Shown here piece by piece: positions 1 to 8,292 of a stretch of 31,460 nucleotides of DNA (position 1 is its first letter; every line of letters starts with the position of its first letter). A program made the position numbers and the translations under genes. This stretch comes from Flavobacteriaceae bacterium. Lineage in GTDB: Bacteria; Bacteroidota; Bacteroidia; Flavobacteriales; Flavobacteriaceae. A model generated the notes under the pieces. The model was not told the origin of the DNA and ran no database searches. It saw only the letters and a program-made list of their open reading frames with translations. The stretch lies in NCBI GenBank assembly GCA_947377425.1, contig CANCFZ010000004.1, positions 1-31,460 on the forward strand. Direction: 5' to 3'.

Positions 1-101
1 TATACTTTATTTCCTTTTTTCTTAGCAATATCTGCATAAGGCACCAATTTTCTAATTGGCGATTCGGGCATGTTTTTTCCTTTATTTGAAACTTTTGGCA
101 T
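1..101 (-). CDS. Class I/II PLP-dependent aminotransferase, N-terminal fragment
   Basis: Only the first 33 codons are present; the gene runs off the left edge. The visible N-terminus reads MPKVSNKGKNMPESPIRKLV followed by PYADIAKKKG. The stretch MPESPIRKLVPYA matches my recollection of how a conserved flavobacterial class I aminotransferase begins, just before its LNIGQPD-type region. No PLP-binding lysine or other catalytic residue is in view, so family membership rests on this short segment. The start is the ATG whose complement is at 99-101. It is divergent from the aspartyl-protease-like gene, and a self-complementary CAAATTTG at 122-129 lies between them. The substrate cannot be inferred. 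Confidence 0.6.
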   Translation of the reverse strand, partial: MPKVSNKGKNMPESPIRKLVPYADIAKKKGNKV

Positions 102-121
102 GATTGAAAATTTTAATGATG

Positions 122-129
122 CAAATTTG
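122..129. promoter_or_regulatory. Palindromic -7-like box between divergent genes
   Basis: CAAATTTG reads the same on both strands and differs from the Bacteroidota -7 consensus TAnnTTTG only in its first base. It sits about 20 bases from the minus-strand start and about 40 from the plus-strand start, so it could serve both genes. No clear -33 TTG is visible at the usual spacing on either side. Tentative. Confidence 0.3.
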
Positions 130-170
130 CGATTTTTTATTGTAACTAATTGAATAAATTGAATTTTCAA

Positions 171-1538
171 ATGAAAAAATTATTAATTTTATTGAAAATA
201 TTTTTAATGAATTTTAAGTTAATGCTTCTCTTTTTCCTTTTAAGTACTCAAGCTATTTGGGCGCAAGATGGATTTCAATTTGATAACAACAAAAATAAAA
301 CTTCTATTCCGTTTCAGTTTATTAATAATTTAATCATTATTCCAATTGAAGTTAATGGTGTTAAACTTAACTTTCTATTAGATACTGGCATTGATGATTC
401 CATTCTTTTTAGTGTTGATGATAGTGATGGTGTAAGTTTCTCTCATATTGAAAAAATCAAAATAAGAGGTTTTGGAAGTAACGAATCTTTTGACGCCTAT
501 AAATCAACCAATAATAAATTGTCTATTAAAAATTATACCGATTTGAATCATACTATATATTTGGTTTTAGATCAAAATATCAATATTTCTTCTCGAATAG
601 GAATTCCGGTTAATGGCATTATTGGCTATCAATTTTTTAAATGTAATTTAGTTAAAATTAATTATGAAACCAAACGAATTACTATTTATAAAAATCAAAA
701 AAAAGAACTCAAAAAAATAGAAAAATCCTATACAAAAATTCCTTTAGAACTAATCTCTGGTAAACCCTACATAACAATAAAATCTTTTTTTGAAAACAAT
801 CAACAACCATTAAACACTAAGTTGTTAATAGATACCGGAAATTCTGATGCACTCTGGTATTTTAAAGCAAAAAATATAAATATTACAATTCCAAAACTAA
901 ATTTACAAGACTTTTTAGGGCGTGGATTTAGCGGTGATGTTTTTGGAAAAAGAGGAAAAATAAACGCGCTACAAATTGATGCTTTTACTATTCAAAATCC
1001 ACTTGCGGCTTTTCCTGATACAAATGCAACTTCAGAAATCGATAAAATTGAAGGACGATTAGGCTCTGTAGGTTCCGAAATAATGAGACGTTTTACAACC
1101 GTTTATGATTATAAATCAAACGTAATTTACATCAAAAAAAACAATCAATTTGATGAACCTTTCAATTTTAATATGTCGGGATTAGAAATTCAACATCAAG
1201 GACTGCAATGGATAAAACAAGATTACGAAAACAATCCAACAACAAGCAATAATTTGTTTGACTCTAACGGAAACAAAATCACCAATAACCTACAATACAA
1301 ATTTGAACTCAAACCAATTTATATAATCGATAACATCCGAAAAGATTCTCCTGCCGATTTAGCTGGATTTCAAAAAGAAGATATTCTAGTGAAAATCGAC
1401 AAAAAAAATGCTTATAACTATACATTACAGCAAATCAATGATTTATTAAAATCAGAAGAAGGAAAAATAATAGAATTTGAAATTGATAGAAAAGGAAAAA
1501 TTCTGAAATTCAAAATTCAACTGAAAAGTATCCTATAA
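171..1538 (+). CDS. Secreted retropepsin-like aspartyl protease with PDZ domain
   Basis: About 455 residues. A hydrophobic signal segment ends at STQAIWAQ, so the protein should be exported to the periplasm or cell surface. Two aspartyl-protease motifs are visible: LLDTGIDDS (DTG near residues 71-73) and LLIDTGNSD (DTG near 221-223), each in the hydrophobic-hydrophobic-DTG/S setting of retropepsin-like half-domains. The last 80 or so residues (DSPADLAGFQKEDILVKI onward) look like a PDZ domain. Two half-domains plus PDZ is a common flavobacterial architecture; the substrate is unknown. The start is uncertain: ATG at 171 is used here, ATG at 207 gives a more typical signal peptide (MNFKLMLLFFLLSTQAIWAQ), and a TTG at 150 is less likely. 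A terminator shared with the convergent DUF1573 gene follows at 1541. Confidence 0.8.
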   Translation: MKKLLILLKIFLMNFKLMLLFFLLSTQAIWAQDGFQFDNNKNKTSIPFQFINNLIIIPIEVNGVKLNFLLDTGIDDSILFSVDDSDGVSFSHIEKIKIRGFGSNESFDAYKSTNNKLSIKNYTDLNHTIYLVLDQNINISSRIGIPVNGIIGYQFFKCNLVKINYETKRITIYKNQKKELKKIEKSYTKIPLELISGKPYITIKSFFENNQQPLNTKLLIDTGNSDALWYFKAKNINITIPKLNLQDFLGRGFSGDVFGKRGKINALQIDAFTIQNPLAAFPDTNATSEIDKIEGRLGSVGSEIMRRFTTVYDYKSNVIYIKKNNQFDEPFNFNMSGLEIQHQGLQWIKQDYENNPTTSNNLFDSNGNKITNNLQYKFELKPIYIIDNIRKDSPADLAGFQKEDILVKIDKKNAYNYTLQQINDLLKSEEGKIIEFEIDRKGKILKFKIQLKSIL

Positions 1539-1540
1539 AA

Positions 1541-1565
1541 AAACGTCTACTAATTGCAGACGTTT
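1541..1565. terminator. Bidirectional terminator hairpin
   Basis: AAACGTCT (1541-1548) pairs with AGACGTTT (1558-1565) around a 9-base loop. On the minus strand the stem runs into a T tract, which suits termination of the DUF1573 gene. On the plus strand it lies just after the protease stop codon. Confidence 0.75.
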
Positions 1566-1571
1566 CGATTT

Positions 1572-2006
1572 TTATGATTTTTCTAATAAACTTTGTTTCT
1601 TTTCTAGCGGACTAACTTCCTTCTTTACTATTACTTCACCTTTTATTTTCAAAGCAACCATTCCGCCTTCAACATTAACAGCATTAGTGTCTACTGTAAT
1701 TGTTTTTCTAATTGGTCCTGGATTCATATTGTATTTGACCGTAATAAAATCTGATTTTCCAGGCATAATCTCACCAGTTGGCTTACTCGGAACCGTACAA
1801 CCACATGTAGAATGAACATCTTTAATTATCAGTGGAGCATCGCCAGTATTAGTAAATTCAAACTTTCTAATTCCGTCATCTGTATCCTTACTAACAGTTC
1901 CATAATCTACCGTATTGTCTTTATCTTTAAACACAATCTTCGCACCACTTTGAGCAAAAATAGCTCCGTTTATCAAAACAAATGCAACAAATAATATCTT
2001 TTTCAT
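1572..2006 (-). CDS. DUF1573 domain-containing exported protein
   Basis: 144 residues. An N-terminal signal peptide (MKKILFVAFVLINGAIFAQ) is followed by one DUF1573 domain, an immunoglobulin-like fold common in Bacteroidota. The domain shows its typical core: a KFEFTNTGDAPLII strand, the STCGCTVP motif near residues 67-74, and a FITVKYN strand. The two cysteines in CGC are a family hallmark whose role is not established. The C-terminus is a short charged tail (KKEVSPLEKKQSLLEKS). The protein is probably periplasmic or surface-exposed. It is convergent with the protease-like gene and divergent from valS, so it is most likely a single-gene transcript. Confidence 0.88.
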   Translation of the reverse strand: MKKILFVAFVLINGAIFAQSGAKIVFKDKDNTVDYGTVSKDTDDGIRKFEFTNTGDAPLIIKDVHSTCGCTVPSKPTGEIMPGKSDFITVKYNMNPGPIRKTITVDTNAVNVEGGMVALKIKGEVIVKKEVSPLEKKQSLLEKS

Positions 2007-2103
2007 TGGGTCAAATTTTAGTTTCTTTGGTTTAGTAAAAATACTACTTTAAATTTATAAGCAAAATTTTAATTCTTAATTTTTTATAAAACTACTATTT
2101 ACT

Positions 2104-2111
2104 TACTTTTG
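2104..2111 (+). promoter_or_regulatory. Putative -7 box of valS
   Basis: TACTTTTG fits the Bacteroidota -7 consensus TAnnTTTG. The -33 TTG at 19 bases upstream is only weakly matched (TTT). If it is used, the transcript starts near 2118 and valS has a leader of about 190 bases. Confidence 0.45.
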
Positions 2112-2149
2112 CAACACAAGTACAAAAAACATACCAAGTTTTATTAAAA

Positions 2150-2226
2150 GCGAATCGTTCGGGATTTATCAGCAATCCTTATTCCCGCTTTCCATTAAAC
2201 AAGGTGCCATTTCAATCGGGGCTAAC
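2150..2226. repeat. Degenerate flavobacterial dispersed-repeat remnant in the valS leader
   Basis: The 301-base gap between DUF1573 and valS holds no gene. Its middle (2159-2226) has self-complementary pieces such as GGATT/AATCC and CGGGA/TCCCG. From memory, it resembles an intergenic sequence that recurs in Flavobacterium genomes and reads like GGATTTCCGCTGC...ATTCCCGCTTTCC...TTTCAATCGGGGCTA. Here it is eroded. The resemblance is from memory and was not searched. Confidence 0.35.
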
Positions 2227-2307
2227 TAGTAATCGTTTTGACTTTTTGTTCAGTAGTTCGAAACAACTTTAAACTAAATTAAACGTTAAACATTTTAAAC
2301 AATATAA

Positions 2308-4938
2308 ATGATTCCAGCTCAATTCAACGCAAAAGAAGTAGAAAATAAATGGTACGACTACTGGATGAAAAATGACTATTTTACATCCAAACCCGACCAT
2401 AGAACTCCTTATACCATTGTAATTCCGCCACCAAACGTGACTGGAGTTTTACACATGGGACACATGCTTAACAATACCATTCAAGATGTATTGATTCGTC
2501 GTGCTCGTCTTAAAGGATTCAACGCTTGTTGGGTTCCAGGAACAGATCATGCCTCAATTGCAACCGAAGCTAAAGTGGTTGCCAAACTAAAAAGCGAAGG
2601 AATTAATAAAAACGATTTAACACGTGAAGAATTTCTAAAACACGCTTGGGATTGGACCAATAAATATGGCGGAACAATTCTAGAACAGCTAAAACAATTA
2701 GGATGTTCGTGCGATTGGAGCAGAACCAAATTCACCATGGACGATGATATGTCGGCATCTGTAATACATTCCTTTGTAGATTTATACAACAAAGGATTGA
2801 TTTATCGTGGCTACCGAATGGTAAATTGGGATCCAGAAGCTAAAACAACTTTGTCTGACGAAGAAGTAATCTTTGAAGAACGTCAAGGAAAATTATATTT
2901 CCTAAACTATAAAATAGAAGGTTCAGAAGATTTCTTAACGGTTGCAACAACTCGTCCCGAAACTATTTTTGGAGATTCTGCAATTTGTATCAATCCAAAC
3001 GATGAACGTTTTGTGCATTTAAAAGGAAAAAAAGCAATCGTGCCAATTTCTGGAAAAGTAATTCCTATTATAGAAGACGAATATGTAGATATCGAATTCG
3101 GAACTGGTTGTTTAAAAGTGACTCCAGCGCACGATATGAATGATAAAACGCTAGGCGAAAAACATAATTTAGAAATTATCGATATTTTCAATGAAGATGC
3201 AACTTTAAATTCGTTCGGATTGCATTATCAAGGAAAAGATCGTTTTGTTGTTCGTGAAGCAATCGCAGTCGAATTAGAAAATTCTGGTGCTTTAGCAAAA
3301 ACAGAAACACATTTAAACAAAGTAGGAACTTCCGAAAGAACCAAAGCTGTAATCGAACCAAGATTGTCTGACCAATGGTTTTTAAGCATGGAAGAATTGG
3401 TAAAACCAGCTATAAAAGCCGTTCTTGAAACTGAAGAAGTAAAATTATATCCATCACGATTTAATAATACTTACAAACACTGGTTAGAAAATATTAGAGA
3501 TTGGAATATTTCACGTCAACTTTGGTGGGGTCAACAAATTCCAGCTTATTTCTTCGGAGATGGAAAAGAAGATTTTGTAGTTGCTGCAACTATTGATGAC
3601 GCTTTAGAATTAGCTAAAGTTAAAACTGGAAATTCGCAACTTCAAACTTCCGATTTAAAGCAAGATGCCGATGCATTAGACACATGGTTTTCATCATGGT
3701 TGTGGCCAATGGCAGTTTTTGGTGGCGTTACCAATCCAGAAAGTGAAGATTTTAAATACTATTATCCAACCAATGATTTAGTTACTGGTCCAGATATTTT
3801 ATTCTTTTGGGTTGCTCGTATGATTATTGCAGGTTACGAATATGCTGGCGAAAAACCATTTACAAACGTATATTTAACAGGTTTAGTTCGTGATAAACAA
3901 CGTCGTAAGATGTCTAAATCATTAGGGAATTCTCCAGAACCGTTAGAATTAATTGAAAGATTTGGAGCCGATGGTGTTCGTGTAGGATTGCTTTTAAGTG
4001 CTTCTGCAGGAAACGATATCATGTTTGATGAAGAATTATGCAATCAAGGAAAAGCATTTTCTAACAAAATCTGGAATGCATTCAAACTGATAAAAGGTTG
4101 GGAAGTTTCGGATGCAATTCCGCAACCAGAATCGTCTAAAGTAGCAATCAAATGGTATGAAAATAAATTGCAACGAACATTAGTTGAAATCGAAGAAAAC
4201 TTTGATAAATATAGAATTTCTGAAGCTTTAATGTCTATTTACAAATTGGTTTGGGACGATTTTTGTTCGTGGTTTTTAGAAATGATAAAACCAGCCTACC
4301 AACAGCCAATCGACAAAGCAACGTTTGATAAAGCTATTGAAATGCTTGAAAATAATTTGAAATTATTGCATCCGTTCATGCCATTTTTAACAGAGGAAAT
4401 TTGGCAATATATTGCTGATAGAACTCCAGAACAAGCTTTAATTGTTGCTGAATGGCCAAAAGCGAAAGCGTGTGATGAAAAATTAATTGCCGAATTCGAT
4501 TTTACTATAGAAGTAATTTCAGGAATTAGAACTATTAGAAAAGACAAGAACATTCCGTTTAAAGATGCTATCGATTTGAAAGTGGTGAACAACGAAAAAG
4601 TTTCTTCTCATTTTGATTCGGTTATAATGAAACTTGGGAATATTGTTGCTCTTGAGTATGTTTCCGATAAAGTTGAAGGCGCATTGTCGTATAGAGTAAA
4701 ATCGAACGAATATTTTATTCCAATTACAGGAAACATTGATATAGAAGCTGAAATTGCAAAACTATCAGAAGAGTTAACTTACACCAAAGGTTTCTTAAAA
4801 TCGGTACAAGTGAAATTATCTAATGAAAAGTTTGTTGCCAATGCCAAACCAGAAATCATTGAAAACGAACGTAAAAAAGAAGCCGACGCTTTAGCAAAAA
4901 TAGAAACCATTGAGCAAAGTATAGCTGGACTTAAATAG
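2308..4938 (+). CDS. valS: Valine--tRNA ligase
   Basis: 876 residues, the normal length for bacterial ValRS. It attaches valine to tRNA-Val in the cytoplasm. The class I signatures are intact: the HIGH-type motif reads HMGH at residues 49-52, preceded by PPPNVTG, and KMSKS is at 534-538. The editing (CP1) domain lies between them and includes the TTRPETIFGD and GTGCLKVTPAHD segments that remove mischarged threonine. The anticodon-binding domain (FMPFLTEEIWQ) follows, and the last 60 or so residues form the usual C-terminal coiled coil (EAEIAKLSEELTYTKGFLKS). The ATG at 2308 gives the standard N-terminus. It has its own terminator and is preceded by an unusually long leader with a degenerate repeat. 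Confidence 0.98.
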   Translation: MIPAQFNAKEVENKWYDYWMKNDYFTSKPDHRTPYTIVIPPPNVTGVLHMGHMLNNTIQDVLIRRARLKGFNACWVPGTDHASIATEAKVVAKLKSEGINKNDLTREEFLKHAWDWTNKYGGTILEQLKQLGCSCDWSRTKFTMDDDMSASVIHSFVDLYNKGLIYRGYRMVNWDPEAKTTLSDEEVIFEERQGKLYFLNYKIEGSEDFLTVATTRPETIFGDSAICINPNDERFVHLKGKKAIVPISGKVIPIIEDEYVDIEFGTGCLKVTPAHDMNDKTLGEKHNLEIIDIFNEDATLNSFGLHYQGKDRFVVREAIAVELENSGALAKTETHLNKVGTSERTKAVIEPRLSDQWFLSMEELVKPAIKAVLETEEVKLYPSRFNNTYKHWLENIRDWNISRQLWWGQQIPAYFFGDGKEDFVVAATIDDALELAKVKTGNSQLQTSDLKQDADALDTWFSSWLWPMAVFGGVTNPESEDFKYYYPTNDLVTGPDILFFWVARMIIAGYEYAGEKPFTNVYLTGLVRDKQRRKMSKSLGNSPEPLELIERFGADGVRVGLLLSASAGNDIMFDEELCNQGKAFSNKIWNAFKLIKGWEVSDAIPQPESSKVAIKWYENKLQRTLVEIEENFDKYRISEALMSIYKLVWDDFCSWFLEMIKPAYQQPIDKATFDKAIEMLENNLKLLHPFMPFLTEEIWQYIADRTPEQALIVAEWPKAKACDEKLIAEFDFTIEVISGIRTIRKDKNIPFKDAIDLKVVNNEKVSSHFDSVIMKLGNIVALEYVSDKVEGALSYRVKSNEYFIPITGNIDIEAEIAKLSEELTYTKGFLKSVQVKLSNEKFVANAKPEIIENERKKEADALAKIETIEQSIAGLK

Positions 4939-4955
4939 CAAAATGAAAATGATAT

Positions 4956-4990
4956 AAAAGCGTTGAGAAATCAGCGCTTTTTGTTTTTTA
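4956..4990 (+). terminator. Rho-independent terminator of valS
   Basis: AAAAGCGTTG (4956-4965) pairs with CAGCGCTTTT (4972-4981) with one G-T pair, followed by a T-rich run. It begins 18 bases after the valS stop. Confidence 0.85.
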
Positions 4991-5104
4991 TTGAATTCTT
5001 AAAAATGCATTAATAAAACTTATAATTATCAAATTTCAGATTCAAATATTAGTAAAAATCAAAACTATTTAGTTTATTTGAGAACTATAACAAACCAAAA
5101 TTAA

Positions 5105-6094
5105 ATGAAAAATTATACCATTCAAGAAATTAATGCTGTTTTAAACGGCGTTATTGTTGGAGAAACAACACATTCTATAACGGCTCCAGAACAATTGGAA
5201 TTGGCTAACGAAACAGAAATCTCTTTTATTGGAAACAAAAAATACGAAAAACTTTGGGAAGCATCAAAAGCTTGTGCGGCTATAGTAAATGAAGATATAT
5301 CAATAGAGCCTGGCACAAACAAGGTTTTTATTAAAGTAAAAAATGCCGATTTGGCTATGTCGCAAGTCCTTGAGTTATTTGCTCCTGCTCCACCCAAATT
5401 CAGTCACGAAATTCATCCAACTGCTGTAGTTGATACTTCTGCAACAATTGGAAACGGAACTCGAGTTGGTGCCAATTGTTATGTTGGACCAAATGTAGTT
5501 TTAGGAGAAAATGTGACTTTATATCCAAATGTAACTATTCTTGATGAGTGTACAATTGGGAAAAATACAACAATTTGGTCAGGTGCAGTGGTTCGCGAAC
5601 GCTGTCATGTGGGTGCATATTGTATTTTACATCCAAATTGCACTATTGGTGCAGACGGATTCGGATTCAGACCATGTCCAGAACGAGGATTGGCAAAAAT
5701 TCCACAAATTGGTAATGTAATTATCGGAAACAATGTAGAAATTGGAGCTAACTCATCTGTGGACAGAGGAAAATTCAGTTCTACAATTTTAGGCGATGGT
5801 TGCAAAATTGATAATTTAGTACAAATTGGACACAATAGTAAACTTGGTAAATTCTGTATTATGGCTGGAAATAGCGGTCTTGCAGGTTCCGTTACTTTAG
5901 GAAATGGTGTTATTATTGGAGGGAGTTCTTCTATTAAAGACCATTTGACTTTGGGCGATGGTGTTACTATTGGAGCTGGTTCAGGAGTTGCAGCTGATGT
6001 GCCAGCAGGAAAAACTATGTTAGGTTATCCAGCCGTTGAGGCCAGAACCGCACTTAAGCAATGGGCTATTTTAAAACGAATGGCTACAGAATAA
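5105..6094 (+). CDS. lpxD: UDP-3-O-acylglucosamine N-acyltransferase LpxD
   Basis: 329 residues. LpxD adds the second 3-hydroxyacyl chain, from acyl-ACP, to UDP-3-O-acyl-glucosamine in lipid A synthesis at the inner face of the inner membrane. The N-terminal uridine-binding domain (residues 1-100) includes EISFIGNKKYEKLW. From about residue 105 to 310 there are regular left-handed beta-helix hexapeptide repeats, such as IGNGTRVGANCYVGPNVVLG. The likely catalytic histidine is His243 in VQIGHNSKLG, and GADGFGF is the family's conserved segment. Length and domain order are normal. No neighbouring lipid A genes are present; it lies alone between valS and tRNA-His. Confidence 0.96.
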   Translation: MKNYTIQEINAVLNGVIVGETTHSITAPEQLELANETEISFIGNKKYEKLWEASKACAAIVNEDISIEPGTNKVFIKVKNADLAMSQVLELFAPAPPKFSHEIHPTAVVDTSATIGNGTRVGANCYVGPNVVLGENVTLYPNVTILDECTIGKNTTIWSGAVVRERCHVGAYCILHPNCTIGADGFGFRPCPERGLAKIPQIGNVIIGNNVEIGANSSVDRGKFSSTILGDGCKIDNLVQIGHNSKLGKFCIMAGNSGLAGSVTLGNGVIIGGSSSIKDHLTLGDGVTIGAGSGVAADVPAGKTMLGYPAVEARTALKQWAILKRMATE

Positions 6095-6140
6095 ATAATC
6101 TAAATTCACTTTAGTTATAAGAAATATAAATGTTTTTTTG

Positions 6141-6206
6141 AAACCATTGAGAATTTAAGGCAATTAAGTAAACTCCTCTCAATGAAAAAGAATGCCTTAA
6201 TGGTTT
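6141..6206. repeat. Nested inverted repeats with two exclusive pairings
   Basis: AAACCATT (6141-6148) and TTAAGGCA (6155-6162) together pair with the uninterrupted TGCCTTAATGGTTT (6193-6206). Overlapping the left arm, CATTGAGA (6145-6152) is perfectly complementary to TCTCAATG (6177-6184). The two foldings cannot form together because both use 6145-6148. No coding sequence is present in 6095-6297; this element and the terminator at 6261 are what it holds. Confidence 0.6.
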
Positions 6207-6260
6207 AATTTTCATTACTATTTTTTTTTAAATTGAAGTCAATTGCAATTTAATAAACAA

Positions 6261-6290
6261 AAAAAGCCTCGAATTTCTTCAAGGCTTTTT
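6261..6290. terminator. Bidirectional terminator between lpxD and tRNA-His
   Basis: AAAAAGCCT (6261-6269) pairs with AGGCTTTTT (6282-6290). Both strands end in a T run. It lies 7 bases past the 3' end of the tRNA and should end the tRNA-His transcript, and possibly lpxD read-through. Confidence 0.85.
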
Positions 6291-6297
6291 AATTAAG

Positions 6298-6372
6298 GGT
6301 GGATGACCGGGTTCGAACCGGCGACTTCCGGCACCACAAACCAGCGCTCTAACCAGCTGAGCTACAACCACC
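6298..6372 (-). tRNA. tRNA-His (GTG anticodon)
   Basis: On the minus strand the cloverleaf is complete. The acceptor is GGTGGTTG/CATCCACC, including the extra 5' G (G-1) opposite C73 that is the tRNA-His identity element. The D arm (AGCTCAGCTGGTTAGAGC), an anticodon stem CTGGT/GCCGG with loop TTGTGGT (anticodon GTG), and the T arm GCCGG-TTCGAAC-CCGGT are all visible. There is one T-T mismatch in the acceptor. The 3' CCA is not encoded (CTT follows), which is usual in this group. Without G-1 the gene would end at 6371. Confidence 0.97.
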
Positions 6373-6434
6373 ATTTTTAACGAGTGCAAATGTATTGCAA
6401 AAGTTTTTATTTTACAAAGAAAAAATACAAAATT

Positions 6435-7151
6435 TTATAACAAATCACTTAAACTATTGACTGCCAAATACCTTTCCACAGTGAAACCTTCTGCATATTC
6501 TGCTCCGATTATTCTTCCTAAATCTTGAGCTCGATATTTTACGCTATCTAAGAAATTCTCAGTACTAATTGGTGATTCTGGTTCGTTTGTATTGGGATTA
6601 TAAAACTGTGAACTATAAGCCAAAATAGTTTTCATTTTAACATCAATAAATTCAGACATATCAACCACAAAATCAGGTTCTAAATTCTTCCATTGAAGAT
6701 AATGATAGACTACTTTGGGGCGCCAAGCTTCTTGAGCTTCGCCATTTATCTCCGTTTTAATCTGACGTAATCCAGATAGAAAACAAGCATCAGAAACTAA
6801 CTTACTTCCTTTTCCATGATCAATATGACGGTCATCAACAGCATTACACAATACTATTTCGGGTTGATATTTGCGAATCATTTGAATAATTTTCATCTGA
6901 TGCGCTTCATCATTTACAAAAAAACCATCGCGCATGTCAAGATTTTCTCTAATGGAAACTCCTAATATCTCAGCAGCTTTAGCCGATTCTGAATTTCGAA
7001 TTTCAACCGAACCACGAGTTCCTAATTCACCTCGTGTTAGATCGATAATTCCAACTTTTTTCCCAAGACTTATTTCTTTTGCAATTGTGCCACTGCAACC
7101 CAATTCTACATCATCTGGATGCGCGCCAAAAGCTAGTATATCTAATTTCAT
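6435..7151 (-). CDS. bshB1: Bacillithiol biosynthesis deacetylase BshB1
   Basis: 238 residues, PIG-L/LmbE zinc deacetylase family. It removes the acetyl group from N-acetylglucosaminyl-malate to give glucosaminyl-malate, the second step of bacillithiol synthesis in the cytoplasm. The zinc and catalytic motif AHPDDVELGC is at residues 10-19, and the downstream zinc histidine lies in DDRHIDHGKGS. LTRGELGTRG is the substrate-side loop typical of BshB1. The start is ATG at 7149-7151 (MKLDILAFGAHPDD), matching the family N-terminus; an in-frame upstream start at 7187 would add 12 unconserved residues. It lies 82 bases downstream of the isochorismate synthase gene on the same strand and may share its transcript. 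Confidence 0.95.
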   Translation of the reverse strand: MKLDILAFGAHPDDVELGCSGTIAKEISLGKKVGIIDLTRGELGTRGSVEIRNSESAKAAEILGVSIRENLDMRDGFFVNDEAHQMKIIQMIRKYQPEIVLCNAVDDRHIDHGKGSKLVSDACFLSGLRQIKTEINGEAQEAWRPKVVYHYLQWKNLEPDFVVDMSEFIDVKMKTILAYSSQFYNPNTNEPESPISTENFLDSVKYRAQDLGRIIGAEYAEGFTVERYLAVNSLSDLL

Positions 7152-7233
7152 TATTTTAATGTTTATTGTTTTGTAAATATAATGCAATTCTTAATTTTAA
7201 AACCTCGTATTTCGTATTTTCTAACTCGTATCT

Positions 7234-8292
7234 TTATAGGACTTTTTTCATTGTTTGTGATTTATTCACAGTTTCAAAATATTCCTTTTCAGGAATACTA
7301 CCTTTATTAATTCCGCAACCAATAAATAATTCCGCCAAATGATTCTTAATTTTCATACAGCGTAAATTTACAAATAAATCAAATTTCCCTTCTGCAAAAG
7401 TTAGAAAATCTTTATTCCATTCGCCTAAATAACCCGCATAAAATTCTCTATCATAAAGTTCATTATCCATAATAAATTGTTTTGCACTTTCTTTCGGAAA
7501 ACCGCAAACAGCTGGAGTTGGATGCAACGAATTAATTATTTTTTTTAATTCATTTATGTCATTAATTTCAGCTTGAATATCAGTTTTAATATGAATTAAT
7601 GTTCCTGCTTGAAAAGTATAAGGCTCCGAAATGGAAACATTATTTGAAAACTTTTTTAGGCAATCAACAATAAAATCTGTTACAATTTGTTGCTCTTTTA
7701 ATTCTTTATCTTGCCAATTAAAATACTCTAAACCAGTATTTAATTGTGTTCCAGCTAAAGCTATTGTTTGAATTTTATTTTTTTCTATTTTTAAAAACTG
7801 TTCAGGACTAGCGCCTATCCAAAAACCAACTTTTGGATGATAAAAACTATATTTAAAAGCGGTGGGATAATTTGAAACTAGCTTGTTAAAAATCAATTCC
7901 AAATCAAAATTAGATATTGAAACCATCTCATTTCTTGACAATACTACTTTTTTAAATGTGCCATTTTCAATTTCAAAAACTGCTTTTTTAACAATATTTT
8001 CAAATTTAATTTTAGCTTTTTCATCTGAAATAAATTCACGCAATTCAGAAAAAATAAAATCTAAATTTGAAACGGTTTCAAAGTAAATGTCCGATTGGTT
8101 TTCTGGAATCAAATAACGTTTTTTATTATCAAACGATACAAACGCAAATCCAGAAGTCAAATCATCCAAATCAAATAAATCATCTGTTTTTTGAACCAAC
8201 GCAATTATTTTATCTGAATTGGGTTTGCAATAGCATGCAAAAGGCAATTTAGAATCCAATTGTTGTTGCAACTTTTCAAATAAAATACTCAT
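7234..8292 (-). CDS. menF: Isochorismate synthase (menaquinone pathway)
   Basis: 352 residues, chorismate-binding enzyme family. It converts chorismate to isochorismate, the first committed step of menaquinone synthesis. Recognisable blocks are FKKVVLSRNEM, FWIGASPEQFL, TIALAGT, LHPTPAVCGFPKESA, ELYDREFYAGYLG and LRCMKI, which together form the C-terminal catalytic domain. The segment before it is short, as in other Bacteroidota MenF proteins. The isochorismate versus salicylate or anthranilate assignment is inferred from family likeness and from the coupled thioesterase; no glutamine amidotransferase partner is present. The start codon overlaps the stop of the upstream thioesterase (TAATG), which suggests translational coupling. 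Confidence 0.9.
   Translation of the reverse strand: MSILFEKLQQQLDSKLPFACYCKPNSDKIIALVQKTDDLFDLDDLTSGFAFVSFDNKKRYLIPENQSDIYFETVSNLDFIFSELREFISDEKAKIKFENIVKKAVFEIENGTFKKVVLSRNEMVSISNFDLELIFNKLVSNYPTAFKYSFYHPKVGFWIGASPEQFLKIEKNKIQTIALAGTQLNTGLEYFNWQDKELKEQQIVTDFIVDCLKKFSNNVSISEPYTFQAGTLIHIKTDIQAEINDINELKKIINSLHPTPAVCGFPKESAKQFIMDNELYDREFYAGYLGEWNKDFLTFAEGKFDLFVNLRCMKIKNHLAELFIGCGINKGSIPEKEYFETVNKSQTMKKVL

Noticed and set aside
2112..2307. A T-box riboswitch before valS.
   Set aside because: No T-box bulge sequence (TGGNACCGC-type), no specifier loop arrangement and no terminator/antiterminator with T tract are visible; T-boxes are also not expected in Bacteroidota.
6297..6297. An encoded CCA tail on tRNA-His.
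   Set aside because: The bases following the discriminator on the minus strand are CTT, so CCA must be added after transcription.
7883..8252. Plus-strand small reading frames inside the isochorismate synthase gene.
   Set aside because: They are antisense shadows of a well-supported gene and show no family motif.
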